This document shows positions 60,991-64,000 of a stretch of 64,000 nucleotides of DNA, piece by piece (positions within the stretch are counted from its first letter, which is position 1; every line of letters begins with the position of its first letter). The position numbers and the translations under genes were made by a program. The stretch covers positions 1 through 64,000 of IMG/VR virus record IMGVR_UViG_3300021957_003133. One strand, given 5' to 3'. The notes under the pieces are model-generated. The model was given only the letters and a program-made list of their open reading frames with translations, was not told the origin of the DNA and made no database searches. This DNA comes from a virus.

Positions 60991-62194
60991 GAAAATATGT
61001 ATGCTACCCTGGATCAGTATCGAAACATCACCTACTGGTACAGCACGTCCTTGCTGTCTGGCTAAGGATGAAATAACAAAACCTAACGGTGAAAAATATA
61101 AGTTAAAAGAAAATACATTAGAAGAAATTTATCATTCAGACTATATGCAAAATCTAAGACAGGAGTTTTTAGATGGAAATAAACCAGAGACTTGTCAACG
61201 CTGTTGGGATGAAGAAGCCGCAGGGCGTACCAGCAAACGTGTTAACAGTCAACTACGTCTAGGACAACACTACAAGAAGATTGATTTTCATAATACTGAT
61301 CCTGATCAACTTTGGTTTTTAGATCTTAAACTAGGAAACATATGTAATTTAAAATGTCGTATATGCGGAAGTTGGTCAAGTTCAAAGTGGGCAAAAGAAG
61401 AAGTAGCATACGTTGACAAGATATGGAAAGGCGATCCTAACTATAGAAGGAAAGAACACCTAGCATTTACATATCTCAAAGACGGTGCTTGGCCTCGCGA
61501 AAGTATTGACTTTTGGGACAACTTAAAAACACTACTACCTAATATCAAATACTTTGAATTTACTGGCGGAGAACCTTTCTTGATCAAACAACATTTTGAT
61601 CTACTAGAATATGCTGTTGAAAAAGGCTATAGTAAAAACATTGAAATACATTACAATACCAATGGCACACAGTTTCCTGAGTCTGCAGAGTTGTGGGACA
61701 ATTTCAAACATGTAGAAATAGCATTCAGTATTGATAATACAAATGAACGTTTTGAGTATGAACGTTATGGTGCCAATTGGCTAGAAGTACAAGAGAATAT
61801 TAAAAAGTTTACAGCTATGCGTAGTAGTAAGATATCAACACAGCTCTGTACTACAATGAATATACAGAACGTCTACTATCTGCCAGAGCTGTGTGAATGG
61901 ATCAATACACAGCAATTTGATTTCTTGTTCTTTAATATGTTGCACGATCCTTGGCACATGTGCGTCAGTAAGATGACCCCGCAAGCACAGAAATTAGTTA
62001 TAGATAGATTGACTAATCATAACTTTGATCCTAGACACAAGATAGAAGTTATGCGTATAGTTAAGTTCATTGAACAAGGTGAAGGCAGTGACGGTATAGA
62101 GTTTTTAAGACAGATGCAGAGGACCGATGATTATAGAGAACAAAGTTTCATTGACACACATCAAGAGATAGCTAAGGCAATGGGCTATGAGTAA
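60977..62194 (+). CDS. Radical SAM protein, SPASM-first, CC subgroup
   Basis: The protein has 405 residues. C8 (ICMLPWISIETSPTG), C26/C27 (RPCCLAKDE), EEIYHSDYMQNLRQEF and C73/C76 (CQRCW) form the N-terminal module; the core has C123, C127 and C130 (CNLKCRIC) and FTGGEPFLI. The N-terminal tail before the module is only a few residues, so this is the most compact member. AAGGAG lies 10 nt before the ATG, inside the end of the previous gene (14-nt overlap). Confidence 0.92.
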   Translation: MSLPKKICMLPWISIETSPTGTARPCCLAKDEITKPNGEKYKLKENTLEEIYHSDYMQNLRQEFLDGNKPETCQRCWDEEAAGRTSKRVNSQLRLGQHYKKIDFHNTDPDQLWFLDLKLGNICNLKCRICGSWSSSKWAKEEVAYVDKIWKGDPNYRRKEHLAFTYLKDGAWPRESIDFWDNLKTLLPNIKYFEFTGGEPFLIKQHFDLLEYAVEKGYSKNIEIHYNTNGTQFPESAELWDNFKHVEIAFSIDNTNERFEYERYGANWLEVQENIKKFTAMRSSKISTQLCTTMNIQNVYYLPELCEWINTQQFDFLFFNMLHDPWHMCVSKMTPQAQKLVIDRLTNHNFDPRHKIEVMRIVKFIEQGEGSDGIEFLRQMQRTDDYREQSFIDTHQEIAKAMGYE

Positions 62195-62678
62195 TATAGC
62201 ATTAGGATGTAGCCATACCTACGGTGTAGGAGTAGAAAAAGATGAAGCTTGGCCTAATCTACTTGGGCTAGTAAATTATGGAGTTCCTGGGTGTAGTACT
62301 GATTTAATTTGTCGCACCCTGCCTAAGATTTTAGAGAAAGAACAACCAGACATTGTGTATATACTTTGGCCTGATTGGACAAGATTTGAATATCGTAAAG
62401 ATGGAGAATGGATTCAATCACATCCAACAGACAGAAACAGAATTGAATTTATGGAAAGCCACCCAGAAGAATGGCTACGAGAAAATTTTAAACAGCAGGT
62501 AGCACGAGTAAACGAATTGTGTAAAGGTATAAAAGTTAACGCAATGACATTAGATGATTTGATCCCTTTCATTGACAATGCTGATATGTGGCCGCTCAGT
62601 AAATTAGGGCACCACTATGCTCCTGAATGGCACCATTGGGTGGCAGAGATATTTGAGAAACTGAATGAAGCAACCTAA
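62187..62678 (+). CDS. SGNH/GDSL-hydrolase-like protein
   Basis: The 163-residue protein has a block-I-like GCSHTYG with Ser9, NYGVPGCSTDLI (block II Gly), YILWPDWTRFEY at the block-III position, and a C-terminal histidine-rich end (LGHHYAPEWHHWVAEIF) that could supply the catalytic His, with Asp133 upstream. The usual block-III Asn is not evident. SGNH proteins remove or transfer acyl groups, often on glycans. It is short for the family. Sited between two radical SAM genes with overlaps of 8 and 14 nt, it may act on the same product. Confidence 0.65.
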   Translation: MSNIALGCSHTYGVGVEKDEAWPNLLGLVNYGVPGCSTDLICRTLPKILEKEQPDIVYILWPDWTRFEYRKDGEWIQSHPTDRNRIEFMESHPEEWLRENFKQQVARVNELCKGIKVNAMTLDDLIPFIDNADMWPLSKLGHHYAPEWHHWVAEIFEKLNEAT

Positions 62679-63969
62679 GAATAGACCAGAAACGCTGTGT
62701 ATGGCTCCGTGGACTCATACTTACCTATCGCCACAGACTGAACGTAGAATGTGCTGTGCTAGTCGTGAGGATGCACAATCATTTGAGCAGTATATAGATA
62801 CCAAAGCTGGCACAGGCAAATACCAACCAATCACTTTAGAAAAACACTGGAATTCAGACCATATGAAATCAGTGCGTAAACGCATGATGGCTGGAGAAAC
62901 CTTAAAGGAATGTGCCGTATGTAACGATAAGCTGTTGAATACTGATGTTTACCGTAGTTATTTCAACCGAATGTTTAGCGATAAGTATGATAGTATATGG
63001 GACACTACAGATGATACGGGCTACACCACAACAAAGCCTGTAAGCTGGGATTATAGATTCAGCAATCTCTGTAACTTTAAGTGTCGCACGTGCGGTGACA
63101 TGTTGTCAAGTGCATGGGAGTCAGAGCAAAGACAGCATAACACTATCAATTGGGATAATCCTAGAAACAATTGGATGAAACCCGACATTAGGAAACAGAT
63201 ATCTGAGTTTCAGGACAATCAAATTGAGAAAGAGTTCGCAGATGCTGTAGAATCTCATCAAATTGAGGAAGTATATTGGGTTGGTGGTGAGCCATTGATG
63301 TACGATCAACACTGGAGATACATGAAACGTATCGTTGATTTAGGAGATGGGAAAAATGTTTACGCTAGATACAACACAAATCTTAGTCGCATCAATTATC
63401 GCGGTATCAACCTCTATACTGATATTCTATCTAGGCTACAGGATTGGCAAATATGTGCAAGCCTTGATGGTACAGGAAGAATTGGAGAATATATCAGGAC
63501 AGGTCTCAACTATCAAACGTGGGTTGAAAACTTTAAGGAAGGTCTTAAGGGAGTTACTAACGATCGTCAAATGAGAATAGACTTTACACTTACCTTACCG
63601 GGTATGTTTGAGGTTAAAGAGATGGACAAGCTAGCTTATAATTTAGATAGTGAGATATTGGCCAAAGTAATATTCAGTTTCACACCAGACATCATTATGA
63701 GTCCGTTAGCACTGCCAAGGAAACTATTAGAAGAGTGGATTGATGATATATTAGAATCCAAGCTATGTAAACCTGTACTGATAGATATGCTTACCCAACT
63801 AAAAACAAGACCTACGTTCGAAGAACAATGGCCTGATACCTATCAAGAAAGTCTTGCAAAAGGCAAGCGTCGTGTGTTACAATTAGAGAGTATACGTAAA
63901 GATGAATTTACTTTAGCGGATATTTTAAAATCAAGGAAAGAAGTATATGAGTGGTATCAATCAATCTAA
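62665..63969 (+). CDS. Radical SAM protein, SPASM-first, CC subgroup
   Basis: This 434-residue protein has C12 (LCMAPWTHTYLSP), C30/C31 (RMCCASRED), HWNSDHMKSVRKRM and C83/C86 (CAVCN) as the N-terminal module, and C136, C140, C143 (CNFKCRTC) with WVGGEPLMYD as the core. The C-terminus is longer and more charged than in its relatives and lacks the FPE.KELR ending. It overlaps the SGNH-like gene by 14 nt and the next gene by 23 nt. A second open frame of 72 codons with an AGGAG site lies inside it (see findings). Confidence 0.91.
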   Translation: MKQPKNRPETLCMAPWTHTYLSPQTERRMCCASREDAQSFEQYIDTKAGTGKYQPITLEKHWNSDHMKSVRKRMMAGETLKECAVCNDKLLNTDVYRSYFNRMFSDKYDSIWDTTDDTGYTTTKPVSWDYRFSNLCNFKCRTCGDMLSSAWESEQRQHNTINWDNPRNNWMKPDIRKQISEFQDNQIEKEFADAVESHQIEEVYWVGGEPLMYDQHWRYMKRIVDLGDGKNVYARYNTNLSRINYRGINLYTDILSRLQDWQICASLDGTGRIGEYIRTGLNYQTWVENFKEGLKGVTNDRQMRIDFTLTLPGMFEVKEMDKLAYNLDSEILAKVIFSFTPDIIMSPLALPRKLLEEWIDDILESKLCKPVLIDMLTQLKTRPTFEEQWPDTYQESLAKGKRRVLQLESIRKDEFTLADILKSRKEVYEWYQSI

Positions 63970-64000
63970 GGTTTCAGTAACACTAAGAAATCCTTTAGTT
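63947..64000 (+). CDS. Start of a further gene, cut by the window edge
   Basis: An ATG at 63947 opens a frame that runs to the last base: MSGINQSKVSVTLRNPLV (18 codons). AAGGA lies at a suitable distance before it, and the 23-nt overlap with the preceding gene matches the style of this operon. Too little is present to name a function. Confidence 0.55.
   Translation, partial: MSGINQSKVSVTLRNPLV

Overview
The window is part of the genome of an AT-rich, T4-like marine myovirus. The evidence is a run of recognisable T4 homologues: portal gp20, prohead protease gp21, scaffold gp22, major capsid gp23, recombination nucleases gp46/gp47, late sigma factor gp55, and baseplate proteins gp48, gp53, gp5, gp25, gp6, gp26 and gp51. 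Their sequence style (long-form gp55, short 391-residue gp23, MAYTIT-type fibres, very large baseplate proteins) is that of marine cyanophage and pelagiphage relatives rather than of coliphage T4. The host cannot be named from the sequence. No tRNA gene, integrase, transposase or CRISPR array was seen.

Layout. (1) 1-14007, minus strand: fibre and virion proteins, a small protein between two terminators, then gp23, gp22, gp21, an acidic core protein, a small protein, gp20 and a tape-measure protein. (2) 14037-15634, plus strand: gp26 and gp51-like hub genes, then a self-contained unit for a 76-residue membrane protein with its own host-type promoter, structured leader and terminator. (3) 15640-16162: the only long stretch without a gene; it is dense in stem-loops. 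(4) 16163-24031, minus strand: a replication/recombination operon reading gp55, gp47, radical SAM, gp46, SDR, radical SAM, two small basic proteins and a GIY-YIG-like protein. (5) 24104-53617, plus strand: gp48, gp53, a hub candidate, gp5, gp25, gp6, a 4525-residue giant protein and a set of tail fibres with shared modules. (6) 53689-64000, plus strand: a tightly overlapping late operon with three glycosyltransferase-like proteins, five radical SAM proteins, an SGNH-hydrolase-like protein and small proteins. It starts another gene at the right edge.

Regulation. Copies of a T4-type late promoter, (T/G/A)ATAAATA, stand before structural genes on both strands, and the window also encodes their predicted specificity factor, gp55. 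The replication operon lacks this motif and has host-type candidates instead. At three genes the late motif ends exactly 5 nt before the ATG, so the messages would be leaderless. Four intrinsic terminators share a GCACC/GGTGC stem.

The most unusual content is the radical SAM set: seven proteins in 64 kb. Six have a SPASM/twitch-like cysteine module placed before the catalytic core rather than after it. One sits between gp46 and gp47 and is a visible paralogue of one in the late operon. Together with the glycosyltransferase-like, SDR and SGNH genes, this suggests a phage-encoded, mostly late-expressed modification system whose substrate is unknown.
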